The notes: a model not told the origin generated them from the letters alone. A stretch of DNA of 64,000 bases from Paragonimus westermani (GCA_008508345.1 QNGE01001302.1:78703-142702); one strand, 5' to 3'; counted from the first letter of the stretch, positions 22,201-33,560 are shown. A program made the numbers and translations.

Positions 22201-23931
22201 ATTTAGTTTATATTTGACTGCGATGGTAACAGTTGCTTTTCAGAACTCTGGAGAGGATGGTGTCGAGGTGGAGTACCGGACGGACGGGCGTCTGTTGAAT
22301 ATCCGACGATTTGGCGCCTCAACCCGGCTGCAGACCTCAAGGATGCGGATGCTTCTGTTCGCCGATGACAGCGCCTTGCTAGCGCACAGCGAAGAAGAGC
22401 TGCAACGTCTAGCTACAGCATTCGCTTCGGCAGCATCGAAGTTCGGGTTGGACATCAACACAGGTAAGACGTATTCGTTTTTTCAGCCTTCTCCTGGTGG
22501 AGGTGCTGCTTGTGTACCTCCACCCGAAATTCGCATCGCTGGAGACACTGTGAATGGCTGCGGGGATTTTTGCTACTTGGGTAGCAACTTGTCGACAGAT
22601 CTGTCCGTGGACCGCGAGTTGAGAGCGCGTGTGGCAAAGGCTAGCGCTGCTTTCGGACGTCTTGAAAGGCGTGTCTGGAAGAATCACAGCCTGAAGATGG
22701 CCACGAAGTTGTGTGTCTACCGCTCAATGGTGCTGTCTATCCTGCTGTACGGCAGTGAGACGTGGACACTGTATCAGCGGAACGTGAGCTATTTGAGCCG
22801 TTTCCATGTTCAGTGTCTGAGGCGCATCTTGGGTATTCGGTGGTCGGACATGATTCCGAACACTGAGGTAATGCGGCGAGCGGACATGGACGGGATGGAA
22901 GCCATGTTGATGCTGAACCAGCTCCGTTGGCTCGGTCACGTCCGTCGGATGGGCGATGACCGTATCCCGAAGCAGTTACTGTACGGACAAGTGAAGTCAG
23001 GTAAGCGAAATCCCGGTGGCCAGAAGCGGAGGTACCAGGATGTTGTGCAGGTAAGTCTTTCACGTTGTAACATTGATTTTAGATGTTGGGAAGATTTGGC
23101 GTTGAACCGGACGGCCTGGAGGAATACGGTTCGGGCGGGCGTCCGAGCGTTCAACGAGCAACTATTGCGTGGTCGCGAGCGGAAGCGTGCGGTACGCAAA
23201 GGAACCATCGGTGCCATAGGTCGCGGTGACGTGACTATATGGCGTTGTGATGTGTGCGGCCGCGAATGCGCTGGCCGTTTGGGGCTGGTAGGTCACCAAC
23301 GTACTCATAGTACCCCGTCGGCGAAGAGGCGGCGAGTACGCTAGGCTCAGGTAGGTCATATCAGTATATTTATTCTACTTCTGTTAATGACTGCATCGGC
23401 CAACATCGTGGTCATTGACAATTAATCCGCTCTTCTTTTCAGAAACTTGAGTGTCTGTGGTCTTCTATCCATTCTTTTCTTCGGCTTTGTTGATGTATTG
23501 TATGATGAATGGTCTGCCTGGCTTTTCACAGTTCAATGAGAATTTCGCTTTTCATCCCTATCTTCCCTGGGATGCACTAACCTGCACTCCTATACCGCAA
23601 CGCTTCTTGTATTACACTTCAAAAATCTTTCTTCTCAGTGTAGATCTCGTCATTGCAGCCTCTCTCTGTTTAGTTTCCGAGAGATAAGGGTTTCCTTTCC
23701 TTATTAGCCAATCAAGTGGCTAACCAGCATCGGCCGGCTGGACACAAAGGCCCCACTGGCACACCTCCCGGTCTTATTCCTTCGGGTTTACAATGGATAT
23801 GTGGTGTGTTGGTGGAACTGCAATTGGTGTAGCGCAAGCCAATTGCAGTGATGGATAAGCGCAGGCGTCCTTTGGCTTCGGTCACTGTGACAGGCTAATC
23901 CGAATCGGATGCCGCCAACCAGGTAGAATGG
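19299..23931 (+). mobile_element. Probably full-length RTE-like LINE (non-LTR retrotransposon)
   Basis: The unit has a GC- and TG-rich 5' UTR (about 19310-19891), one intact ORF and a 3' UTR of about 575 bases. AGGTAGAATGG occurs at 19299-19309 and again at 23921-23931, so it may be the target-site duplication; this would give an insert of 19310-23920. An 11-bp match in a chosen pair of flanks could arise by chance, so the ends are tentative. No poly(A) tail is seen, which is usual in RTE-type elements. Confidence 0.65.
19892..23344 (+). CDS. LINE endonuclease / reverse transcriptase with C-terminal zinc finger
   Basis: The 1150-residue protein copies the element's RNA into genomic DNA at a nick it makes itself. 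Residues about 75-330 are an apurinic-type endonuclease: VGTWNVRTLL (near 77), ALSETR, GDLNARVG (near 227), TWTHPRSGHHHLLDYVIV and STDHRLV (near 321). The reverse transcriptase follows: GKAAGEDGLPGE, YRGISLL, FVDFTKAFDS (near 701), GVKQGCVLAP and LLFADDSALL, with FADD at 823-826. The region after the palm holds LLYGSETWTL, CLRRILGIRW and LRWLGHVRRM. A C2H2 finger (C1119, C1122, H1135, H1139) ends it. All catalytic motifs look intact and no stop or frameshift interrupts the frame. The GTWNVRTL and SETWTL patterns resemble the RTE clade; the clade is inferred. The first ATG is assumed to be the start; a later Met cannot be excluded. Confidence 0.95.
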   Translation: MPILTMMMIQTKPSRWINRVALSAAHGRVDRRKHATAKHSPSYFPPIPSPRADNAQLGFSAQKTNWRQARGRNTLTVGTWNVRTLLDRCSATERPERRTALIAMELRRYGIDVAALSETRLADQGKLREAGAGYTFYWIGYPTDGVREHGVCFAVADRINGLMIGEPHGISPRMLSMRLRLGRGKCATFVSVYGPTMCHTDDTKDQFYDQLSATIRSAPVNDRLFVLGDLNARVGRDSVAWPGVLGPYGIGSVNANGDRLLHLCATHELAITNTRFQLDASDITTWTHPRSGHHHLLDYVIVRQRDIREVRITRVMRGAECSTDHRLVRTKLFIHVRKSVYCRSFGQRQKLDIRRLENFETKAAFQRAVVARLHNAPVPTTPEGMWQQLKKQIMVAATETIGVERKKRPDWFDDNNVAISNLVREKNAAFATCTMDPGNGAKKTRFRNIRRQLAERVRGIKDNWWRKQGERMQGFADRRQHKEFYDSLKAIFGPSIQSTKALVDVDTGCSCSQPEDIMGIWRKHFGSLLNRPTTIDWATVNSLPQQDVKSSLALAPDLLELQRAIGQLRNGKAAGEDGLPGEILKNGGPALERALLQLVHSIWEHEVMPQDFKDALIVPLFKGKGSKQCTDSYRGISLLSCAGKVLARILLNRLNASVLEMNVPEEQCGFRSSRSTIDLVFAARQLQEKCRERNQPLYALFVDFTKAFDSVNREALWTVLGKFGCPGKFVNMVRLLHAGMKAKVQSCGSTSDDFDIVTGVKQGCVLAPALFSLYLTAMVTVAFQNSGEDGVEVEYRTDGRLLNIRRFGASTRLQTSRMRMLLFADDSALLAHSEEELQRLATAFASAASKFGLDINTGKTYSFFQPSPGGGAACVPPPEIRIAGDTVNGCGDFCYLGSNLSTDLSVDRELRARVAKASAAFGRLERRVWKNHSLKMATKLCVYRSMVLSILLYGSETWTLYQRNVSYLSRFHVQCLRRILGIRWSDMIPNTEVMRRADMDGMEAMLMLNQLRWLGHVRRMGDDRIPKQLLYGQVKSGKRNPGGQKRRYQDVVQVSLSRCNIDFRCWEDLALNRTAWRNTVRAGVRAFNEQLLRGRERKRAVRKGTIGAIGRGDVTIWRCDVCGRECAGRLGLVGHQRTHSTPSAKRRRVR

Positions 23932-24279
23932 CGGTGACTTAGTCCGCGTACGAGCTACTATGTTCAACTTATACACACGAGTTAGCTTCTCCGGAACATA
24001 CCACCAGTGGTTTCAGTCATAAGTATTTTGTGCAAGACACTCTGCCATCAATATTGTACATATAGAATGAGTGATAAATAGTTACCATAAAAGAAGGTGA
24101 CCGGTGATACACTAAAAAGACCAAGTTACTTAGCAAGTTTGTGAATTGTCTGGTACTAAAAAATTTGGGCTGAATATGAGGCTATCAACTAAACTTTCTA
24201 AGCCATTACAAATTTTTTAAGGTTTAATTAGCTCTGATTCACTGCTCGAAATAAAACACTAATCTGTCGACACTTGCCA

Positions 24280-24365
24280 GTGCACTGAGGAGTAGTCGCA
24301 GTTCTGGATGATTTCACTTTGGATATCACTCACATCTGATTGTAGTTCGCACACAACCTAGCTTA
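24280..24365 (-). repeat. SINE family 1, 3' fragment
   Basis: CTGAGGAGTAGTCGCAG and GATATCACTCACATCTGATT on the plus strand match, with changes, the tail end of the minus-strand copy at 44802-44870. Confidence 0.5.
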
Positions 24366-24699
24366 ATGCATAAGTGCTTATGAGGATGCACCAAGGTGCA
24401 CGGGACATAATACAAAATTAGACAGACAAAACAAGATCAGATGATCACCTGACAAATACTCCCACCTTGAAGTTTCAGTCGTCTATCACGAATTTCCATA
24501 AACAAGGTTGGTGGATGATATTACCGGTGGTCACTCGCAGAGGTGCAATGAAGTTTTTCGGGGTAAAAGTCATCCAGTAAAAGCATTCTCTCTCTTCAGC
24601 TGTAAGATAAACGTTTTGTATGAACAAGATTAGATGATAAACAGATTTTAAGATAAACTCCTGAAAAGTATCGAGGGATTCGCGTTAACGAAATGTGAA

Positions 24700-24990
24700 C
24701 AGCACTCAAAACTGAATTCGGCTTCTGCATTTCCACAGGCCTTTCAGCCAACCCCTTCCGAAAAGGAGTACTAGACTTTGGCTCAGCTGCTGTTAAGCCG
24801 CGGCCGCCATTTGGACTCTAGCTAAACTTACGCGACAGCAGTACTGACCATTGCCATTGACCTCACATTAGGCTAGATCGAATTGTCGTATACAGACTCT
24901 CAGCCACATTCAATTAGGAGCAGTGTTCAGGTTGGTCGATCATCTCGAGAAAAGACACAGTAACTGTTTCATCAACTGCAATGAACGACA
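24700..24990 (-). repeat. SINE family 1, diverged copy
   Basis: Plus-strand blocks CTTTCAGCCAACCCCTTCCG, CAGTACTGACCATTGCCATT, ACCTCACATTAGGCTAGATC, TCAGGTTGGTCGATCATCTC and CACAGTAACTG follow the order of the full copy at 44802-45307. The middle, including the B box, is replaced or lost. Confidence 0.65.
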
Positions 24991-27900
24991 TGACTGCTGC
25001 GACGCGTATCCCGGTTTAAATCACAAAAGTCACCAAAATGTTGGACGACCTTTCGGTTGTATGTGATTTCTAAAAAGGACGGTTACCTGAAAATCCCATC
25101 GCAAACAACTTTGTTGGCGGTACTATCGAGGATGATATGCAGACCGTACACCCAAATCATGGAGAATCATGGCATTGGCTAACCAGCTATTGGTTTGCGT
25201 GAGTGTCATTCCAAAGCGCACCCACACACGTAACTGACAGTTTTGGATAGCAACACAATCCGTGATCTGCAAAATCACTCTAATCCAAATGCATAACAGG
25301 TGCACATCATTTATCGTCACCATGTGAAGACAAGATGTTCTATGTTATGAACAGCTGTACTATTCCTTACGAATCAGGCAAACATAAAAGAGCAGACTGT
25401 CTGGTTCGAGAGCATTTTCACTGAAATCGACTGCGTCCAAACAGATGATGGCGGGTTATTAAAATCTGGTATAGCCTTCAAGATATTTGCTTCATAATAG
25501 AGAAACTGTGCACGTATGATCATATTGTTCGTAGTAATTGTATGTGTACACACAGCAGAATGAGAAAGGCCAAAACTGTTACCTACGCAAGGATCGCAAG
25601 TCAACTGTCGGTTACGTCAAGTGTGAAGCTTATTCACCTTAATGTTCGTCACCTACAAACATTTGTAAATGCTTTGTTATGGTTATTCACATAAAAAACA
25701 CATCTTGGTAGGATTTTACGCTCCTCTGGTGGAACACAATGTTCGGGTTACATAGGTGATTAGCGAAAGTAAACCACTGCCCACTGTATAGTAGATCGAA
25801 TGTGAAAACAGGGAAGAGATTCAGTTCAGTTTCGGAAATATACGAACAAGTAAGTAACTATGCTCAAACGCCAATGTGTATCTCATGTTTCGTAAAATTA
25901 TTCTTGTTTCTGCTGTTATTATGGTTGATAGTATCTCACATGAGTCGTTTCCTTATGCCGGTAGTATTTTCTTTGGCCAGGAACTGTGAAGGCGGACTAT
26001 CGCTTATCCAAGGAATGAAGAGTTGAGCACAGTGTTTCAGACCACCTGTTACTCGTAAAGACCAGGGTCGTACGGCAAGATTATCGGACAGTTACATCTA
26101 CGATCAACGAAGTTGATTACGAGCGCGAGGTGTTCAATAGGTCAAGTTATTTTGGCCGAAGTAATTCTTCTGGTGATAGAAGTCATCCATTAATGAGAGT
26201 TTGAGCAACAGTTTTTCGTAACCGATATATTCACTGCCTGCATGATACCAGCGGTATGATAGAGGACGGGATGCTCACTTTGTCATTACCCACATTCATT
26301 TTGCAAAACTGGGCTAACCTGATATGTTGTTTCGCATGTAGTATTCAGTAGATGACATCAGGCATGCCATGATCGGATAGCAGGGATTACAATTTATGAA
26401 GACCATTACGCGTTCTGTCATGTGTTTACACTTTCTAAGTTATCTAGTAGACAAGCTAGTACTGGTTATCCTGATGAACCATTTTTGTTACACAGATTCA
26501 AAACCAAAGCATGCTCACATAAGGGTGACAGTTTTCGAGGGAATTCTTCATAACTACAGACTTGACAACCTGAAATGAAAATTCCCGCTCTCCTTGCAAT
26601 TATAAAGTACACACGGTTTGTGACACAGATTTAAGAGATTCTACTTTTAGACAACTTCAAGTGTTACAAAAATTTCAGTTAATTACTCAAACAGAGTGCC
26701 GATTGTTTTCAGCACCAAATAATCTCATGGGCATAAATTATGGAAAAGATTAACAGTATCCCGATGATAAAGTTATGTTGAATCAACTTCAAGTTTACCT
26801 GATATTACTATATCTGGATCGCCGTTTATCGGCTGAGGAACAAAGGCTCATTATTTCCACCCCCACCAATGGATATGAGGCTGCTTTAAGGCATTTGGGG
26901 CAGTACCAACCACCTTGTTGAAAAATACAGTAGGATTTCACAATTTTAGAGGTGGTTTGGTTTCAATGATTGTTCCACGTGTAAAATAACTGGATGGTAT
27001 GGTTCACAATAAAGAAATAAACTGCAACCTGGCTGATTTTCTTCTTAATGTGCACATAACAGCTAACACCAAGGCTTTTCCCCCAAACTTAGACAGATAT
27101 CTAGTGGTGTGCTCGGCTTAATTTGCGAATCACGACGGCACTGCCAGAGTCCTCATCAAATGATATATGTGCACAGTTGTTATCATTTAGAGGGAGATTA
27201 CATTCGTTTGTTCAGCGCCAAATCTTTTCAAGACCCATATGCAATTCACCGGGAACAGTAGCATTCCAGAATTTTTGTGGTCAGCTCAGAGAACAACATT
27301 GCTGGAAAGAGGTGATCCAACGAAGACTCTGTCATTAAATGTCATTTGCTTCCCGTTTGTGTTTGTGAGAATCATGTGAGACAGGGGCAAAAGCGTTGGC
27401 GAAACCGAGGAACATATTGTTTTAGACAAGGCTATGGTCTTTGACCCCTGTCAGGCTACTTGTGAAGATGAGCATACTTGCTACTCATAACTGGTTATGA
27501 AGGAAGCCAGGCTATATAAAACAGAGAAGATTGTACCGCGGGAAGTGTTTGAGGATGGCGCGTTTACCCAAACGAATGTTATGGAGGCTGATTAACCGTC
27601 ACGAAGATAGGTGTGACTGTGGCGTCTATCCGTGCATTAAACAGAATACCAGTCAGGATTGTCTGTTTGAATAGGTTACGAAGGAGTTCTAGGGGAATAG
27701 TGCTCACTTCTCTCAGTATCCCAGAGAGATATTATTTGGACCCGTCGTGTTATACGAGTAAACCTCGGCGGAATTCGGTGTTAAACGGAGACTGAAAGTT
27801 ACTGGTTCAGAGCATTAGTAATTCTCTCAGTTTATCTATCGGGATACCTATACGTCCATTGTTACGTTCAACATATTCGCCCAGGTAGTCAATCGTTCCT

Positions 27901-28860
27901 TGCAGAGGGGTTTTTGTAAAACGCGAAGCCACTTTGTGTGGGAAAATTCATTGATTATTAAGGTTCATATCTTGGATGGCGTCGATCAATTGAAACGTGT
28001 CCCGGGACCATACTCTGTTAGTTCCAACTCAATGGTACAAACGACTCAGGGAGTCATTTGGCCGGATATGGTTATCGAACTCTTGCTACCAGTAGCAGAT
28101 AGTGTACTAGTCCGGGCCCAATGCTAGTTTCGATTTAGTAGAAATAGAAGATTGTGAACTGTGTGTACAGTTGTGACTTCTGTACATTCCCGGTTGCGAG
28201 CAATTTTACAGTCACCAGTGCGTAACACCATTGACTAGGGAATGTGAGACAAATTTTACCAATCACCTGGTTTTCTCCTGTTTTTTTATCGCAGAGAGCC
28301 TGTCTATTCGACGGCAGGGTTGATTGGTTGTGTTCGTCATTAGAGCTGATGGTCATGAGCATAACATGCTGTCGCTTGCGAACTGCTAGCTTGTAGCCTG
28401 TTGCCAACGCAGTTGGAAAGTGAAACATATTTCTAGGTGGAACAGATTAGATTTGCATACTTTAATTACACTCAATCTGACCGTCACCAAAATGCGCTGT
28501 CGACAATGGCAGTTTGAGTTGTGGCGAGTCCTTAAATAACACTAGATCAAGGAGTGCCTGCAAGCCACCAATCTCAGTGGCCTCAGCAAATCTTCTCAAC
28601 CAATCATAAACTACTCACAAGTCTGCAAAATGAAATCGCCCATGTTCAAGACTCAATAATAGTCAGGTTTCACACCATCATGTTTGCAGCAGCCAGTTGA
28701 GTGTTAACTGTCTGCACATTGAGTGTGTAAATCAATTGAAGGTCGGGTCAACTACTGAGCCAACGTTTTCTGCCCACATAATTTTGGATTGTGTATTCGA
28801 ATGACATTGAACCTAACAGTGGCCAACGTTCATTGGCAATCACATTTTGTTCACCTTAGA
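24991..28860. other. No recognisable gene
   Basis: Nearly 4 kb with only short open frames (for example 25802-26026 with one hydrophobic segment, 27123-27338, 27613-28127). None has a recognised motif, a good splice context or a counterpart elsewhere in the window. Confidence 0.4.
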
Positions 28861-29072
28861 ATGCGTCAGTAGTATATATCCATGTCATGGTCAGGATTAA
28901 AACTCCGATCAGGCAACCCTGTTGATTATTCCATCGTAGATATCAAATTATATATATATATATAAGACCAGCCACATCCGTTCTTGAATAGTGTTCAGGT
29001 TACCCAATGGTCTCAGCAGCAAACACAGTGACTATCCTGTTAACTCTAGTCGATGACTCCACAACTAGAATT
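28861..29072 (-). repeat. SINE family 1 copy with (TA)n insertion
   Basis: Plus-strand blocks GTCAGTAGTATATATCCATG, GATTAAAACTCCGATCAGGC (box B), GTTCAGGTTACCCAATGGTC and TAACTCTAGTCGATGACTCC match the family order. A (TA)8 run at 28949-28964 sits where box A should be. Confidence 0.7.
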
Positions 29073-31500
29073 TCTTTTCAATTTTTGATTGAATTGAGGA
29101 AATTGCACACAGACCAATGAGTGATCGATCTACATTTACCTGATGACCGCTGTCAGCCAAATTGTCTACATTTACGTGTGTGATTGATTTCCTTTCCCCT
29201 CCCACTGTGTATGCTGAGCAATACATTCTGATTCCTCTGGTCAAGTGCCTAGTCGTATGACACATGCAGTTCGTAAACGGACAGGTTAGCGGAAGCAGAC
29301 AATTTGTGAACCGGCAGTTTGTTACTTATTTCAGTTCCCCCGGTATACCATGAACTGGAATAACGGACTTACAGGTAATGGACTTAGATGCTAGACTTAT
29401 AGGTTGTTTGATTTCACCCCTGCGACTAACAACTCAAGTACAGTTGGTTGGTGAGTAATATTTACTACTGTACAATATACTATAACGTATGTTAATTAGA
29501 AATGAAAGATTGTAATGTGTGAGATTTCTTGTCAAACTTTTCGATCACACATTGTATGACTTTATGGTGTTTACCTCAGTGGATTTGTAAACTGAACAGT
29601 TGATGAACCAAAATATTCACCTAACCACCAAACCGACGTGAACCACAGTTGATAGATTTCGGTTCACAGGATTGTGTTTTGGAAAACTATTCATCTCTAT
29701 TGTCTAAAAATAAATAGACAGTTGTATGTTTGCCAAATGGATTTGTCCGAAACAGCTAAACATTGGATAGAATTCAAAAACTGTTCGGTCCAACAGACAG
29801 ATATAATGACAGAAATGAACGTAAAACAGGAAAAAGACAGTCAAACAATATCTTGCTGAACTGATTTGTTTATGTCCCAAAGTTATACTTGATGACATCC
29901 ATTTCATTAATTCTGTATGCAGCTTCTGAATTATTGAGGTTAGTTAAGATCACATATTACGGTGGGTCCACAAGCGTACGGATACTTCATGTTATAGCTT
30001 CCCCAATTTTACAGCCCGAATTAATTACATTGCAATTATTGCTCCCTGTGGCTAAGTTGGACCGGAACAGACTACTATCGGAAGGGTGTGCGGTCAATCA
30101 AGCTGATCACGCACGCTTCGGTGACAGACACGAAGGTTGGTCAAGGCCAGTCAATCAACAGATCAATCAGCCACTGCACCGAGTGTTTGCGAACGAGTGG
30201 TGACTAAAACATGCTGTCTGATTGCGTGGCACATTTAAACAGCATAACTGGTTAAATCCAGGCTATTACACACAATGCCAGAACACTCACTCAGGAAGAA
30301 CATGATTATGTACCAGCGACGATCAGACGTTACTGTGTGCCGCAGGCTATGTCCGCTTCGAGGAAACAACGTTTGACAGTCTTTATCGTGGAAGTGGCAA
30401 ACTTTAACTGAATCGGTTTTACTTACTGAGGATCCAATCAGCAAACTAACAGTGATGAAAAGAAGTTTATCCTTCACTCGTCCGTATGATTTATTTTTCC
30501 AGATTATTCGACAAAATCACGAAGCAACAAATTTTGAGCTGTTGCATAGCACTTACGGACAGGGTTCACTTGTCATCTCATTAAGTTTGCAAACTTGGCG
30601 CTTTGAGGTTTGTACAACTTGACACTCCATTTGGATTTTTGTTTCACTCACTGTAAATTGATACACTTTTTGAAGAATGGACAATCACGCGCCCAGTCTT
30701 CAGAGCATACACTTTAAGTGAGTGAATGCAAAACGATAACAAACGGGCACAATTATTCCACAACACACCTCATTCTTTATCGGTCTGGTGAAATTAAACT
30801 TCATCTCAGAATAAACGGTGGGACAGGCACGAATTGGTGCCCCAGTGGGTTACCGTGACCCGCGAATCTTCATGCAAATGCTTCTTACAGACTAAACGAG
30901 AGTCTAAAACTGGAAATGGTAACTTTAGTATGCTTACCTTAACCCGAGGGGGGAGGGTGCGAATAATACATTAAGATGATCCCAATAGACGGTCGTTTGT
31001 ACGCATGCATTTGTCAGTAATTAGTCACTGGACGCTCTCATGTCCCGGTCGGTGGACTGCATACTATATCTGGTGCCACGTCTTAGTAATTTGAACAGTA
31101 AGATATCACGGCAAGTATGCATGAAAGTAACTATGCTCACCAGTGCTGTGGGTACACAGGCTGTACAAAAATAATGAATTTTTGGCGAAAACAGGTTAAG
31201 ACAAGACAATCTAACTAGGTCTACTCACATTATCAAGCCTGATCGGCCGTATTGGAAGGTAGCACTATGTGAACTTAGTGTATCATAAATGGTGAACCAT
31301 AAAAACGTGCTCATCAAGAACGTACACCTGATGGCTGCCAGCAAACGCACACAGCAGACACGAACAGCATCAGAATCTCATAAGACGATTAGAATGGTAC
31401 ACCTTTTTGGTTGCTGTTAGCAAAAATCTGTTTATCCAAGTAAACGCGCACATCTACAGGTTGAACTTATTTGTACAAGAAACTTATCAGTGTGGTTTAG
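29073..31500. other. No recognisable gene
   Basis: An open frame at 29674-29859 (plus) follows an AG acceptor-like site (TTTCGGTTCACAG) but is short and unrecognised. Otherwise nothing is seen. Confidence 0.4.
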
Positions 31501-31684
31501 TTACTGATAAACAGATTGGGAATAACACAACGTTTCAAGCAAGTTGTTATACTCTACGTTTCAACCACCTCGGGTGGCTTTCCTCAGGACAACACTCCGG
31601 AGGAAGGCCACCCGAGGTAGTTGAAACGTAGGGTATTACAACTTGCTCGAAACGTTGTGTTATTCCCAATCTGTTTATCAATAA
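31501..31684. repeat. Long inverted repeat (Penelope-like 5' end) with hammerhead-like arms
   Basis: The left arm 31501-31589 and right arm 31595-31684 are inverted copies of about 89 nt around a 5-nt spacer. The match runs from the centre out to ATTCCCAATCTGTTTATCA. The left arm, read on the minus strand, holds CCTGAGGA, a stem AAGCCACC-CGA-GGTGGTT with one bulge, then GAAAC and a GUA triplet; the bases before the core (GTTGT) can pair with ACAAC after it. In the right arm the first box is CGGAGGA, so that arm is damaged. The homologous structure lies at 13297-13512. Confidence 0.85.
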
Positions 31685-31685
31685 C

Positions 31686-31815
31686 ATGTTAAACATGACG
31701 CCCAAACTATTCAATTTCATTCGTACTACATTTGGTGCGGATATCTTACAACTGATTAATAGTGGTTTAGTTATGTTCATTCCGCTCACCAGCCATACAC
31801 AAGCAACCGGATGAA
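31686..31815 (+). pseudogene. Penelope-like N-terminal start fragment
   Basis: The plus strand after the inverted repeat reads NMLNMTPKLFNFIRTTFGAD and then ILQLINSGLVM, ending at a stop near 31813. The first half matches the frame at 13514-13583 behind the same kind of inverted repeat. The second half has no match. This fits the truncated start of a PLE ORF, and no RT or GIY-YIG part follows. Confidence 0.5.
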
Positions 31816-31819
31816 CCAA

Positions 31820-33430
31820 ACCAGGCCGTTTAAAACAACATAAGATTAATCAAGACCAGCTGTTCCAACTATACAAAATGAGTGCTCAAGAATATGCTGT
31901 GCTTCTTCTCCCTTAACAGGGCTGACCTGATAAAGTGCATGCATTCCAGGGGTCGGTTACAAATGTCTCCCGATCCACGATGAATCGTTTATCAATACCA
32001 CTATTTCCGCGGGGGCATAGCAGACTGTTCACGAGTATAACCACACACATCAAGTGAGCTGGTAGTAACTAAGTCAAGGAGATGCGCTCTCAAGATATTA
32101 AAATGGACGGTAGCGTTTGAGCAAATTGAATTCTTTGTGCACAGTTTATTCCAGTGAACTCAACTGAACCATGCCAATCCATGAGATCCAGTGCACAATA
32201 GGCGATGTAATGTTTTGGCAATACTCGGTGTGCTAACCAGGTCGCTGATGATTCAAGGAGGAGCATACAGTTGCATTCCACATCTTGGTGTTACTTGTTT
32301 CATCATTCGTAACAGAACGCCAACAAACATTTACAGATGATGATCAGTAAAACCAATCAATTTCGAACTTATTATCACGTGAAAGGACAAATAACTTACA
32401 ATCCCCGCGTAGAAATCCAGCTTGGTTTTGCACATCTTGTGCCCTGGAGACAGTTGCTGATACTACGTTAAAATTGCCATTCTTCTACCTGTTAGGCAAC
32501 CGTCTGTGAAAATTGTATCGATTATTAGGTGGCTTAAAAATCAAGTATAGCTGATTTGAATCTAGACAAATTCCGTAAAACTACACTGCCGATAATTGCT
32601 AGAAAGGGTGATGACTTCATTCTGTAGGAGTAGTTGATTCATCAGGATCTATCCAGTTGTTCGAAGCTGATAACTGGTTGTTGCCTATCGATTTGGGACG
32701 TGTCAATTAATCCCAGACTAATCAAGACACTAACGCTCGTTATGGGGCTCTTTCACCGATCGTGAACGGGAGTTTCGGTCGAACATTAAGGAATGGCATA
32801 TCAACATCAGCATTGCATGCAGTGGTGCAATCAACAGGCCGTGACAGCGGTAGAGAGAACACGTGACTAAGTTGTAATACAAGTCAGGCTGTCACAGCTA
32901 CAGGCAATGGCGTCAGTTTTAAGCGCGTGAACGAATGAGCCACTGGTCGTTGGAGGCGCGATCAGTTAAAACGCACCTTGAGTCTGACCACGAGTGTGGT
33001 ACGCACAGGCGTCCTTGACGCGTATACAATAACGACCATGCCCCGTTTCGAAACGTAATTTAACGCTGACCAAATAAATGGGTTACGTGAGCAAGCAAGC
33101 ACAATGTAGACATTGTGAGATATCTGGGGGGAGCGGAATCCAGATCAACAAACGTGTACGGATAGTCTACGTCGTGCGATATGCACCAATTCTGTGCTGC
33201 ATTGCAAATCATGACTGGAGAAGTAGGCTTCAGACGGTTTTCTACTGTTGTGCAATCAATAAGATGGTGCCTACTGACTCGACTGTGTCCACATAATAAT
33301 CGTTGTTTGGTCCATTCTGCCAACTTAAATTCTAACTTTATGATTTGTTGCTTGAGGACAATCGCAGACAGCCACGAGTACGAAACTTTCTCTCAAATAG
33401 CACCGCATGAAGTAATCGTGTAAGTTTGTG
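31820..33430. other. No recognisable gene
   Basis: Short frames on both strands at 33060-33423 overlap each other and lack motifs. Confidence 0.4.
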
Positions 33431-33454
33431 AAACATTCGGTTGAAAATACCCAT

Positions 33455-33560
33455 TGAAGTCATGAGAACGACAGAGTAGCGAACAAGACTTGTTTTCTGT
33501 GTTTGATCATCAGGCTAATTACAACACAATACATATGAAAAACAGTGACTAGTGTGAGTC
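33455..33560 (-). repeat. Short dispersed repeat with hammerhead-like core
   Basis: On the minus strand: ATTAGC, CTGATGA, TCAAACACA, GAAA, ACAAGTCTTGTT, C, GCTAC. Stem III (AACAAG/CTTGTT) is perfect and TAGC/GCTA could be stem I, with UUC as the cleavage triplet. The stem II segment does not pair. Flanks GAAGTCATGAGAACGAC and AAAAACAGTGACTAGTG recur in the copy at 44550-44605. Confidence 0.55.

Noticed and set aside
23046..23080. GTAAGT...ATTTTAG inside the LINE ORF looks like a 32-nt intron, and many GGTAAG sites occur in the ORF
   Set aside because: The segment is in frame and the translated residues fit the usual protein family pattern before WEDLAL, so it is coding.
31547..31819. 90-codon minus-strand open frame
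   Set aside because: It overlaps the inverted repeat and the opposite-strand PLE start; a homologous chance frame appears at 13 kb.
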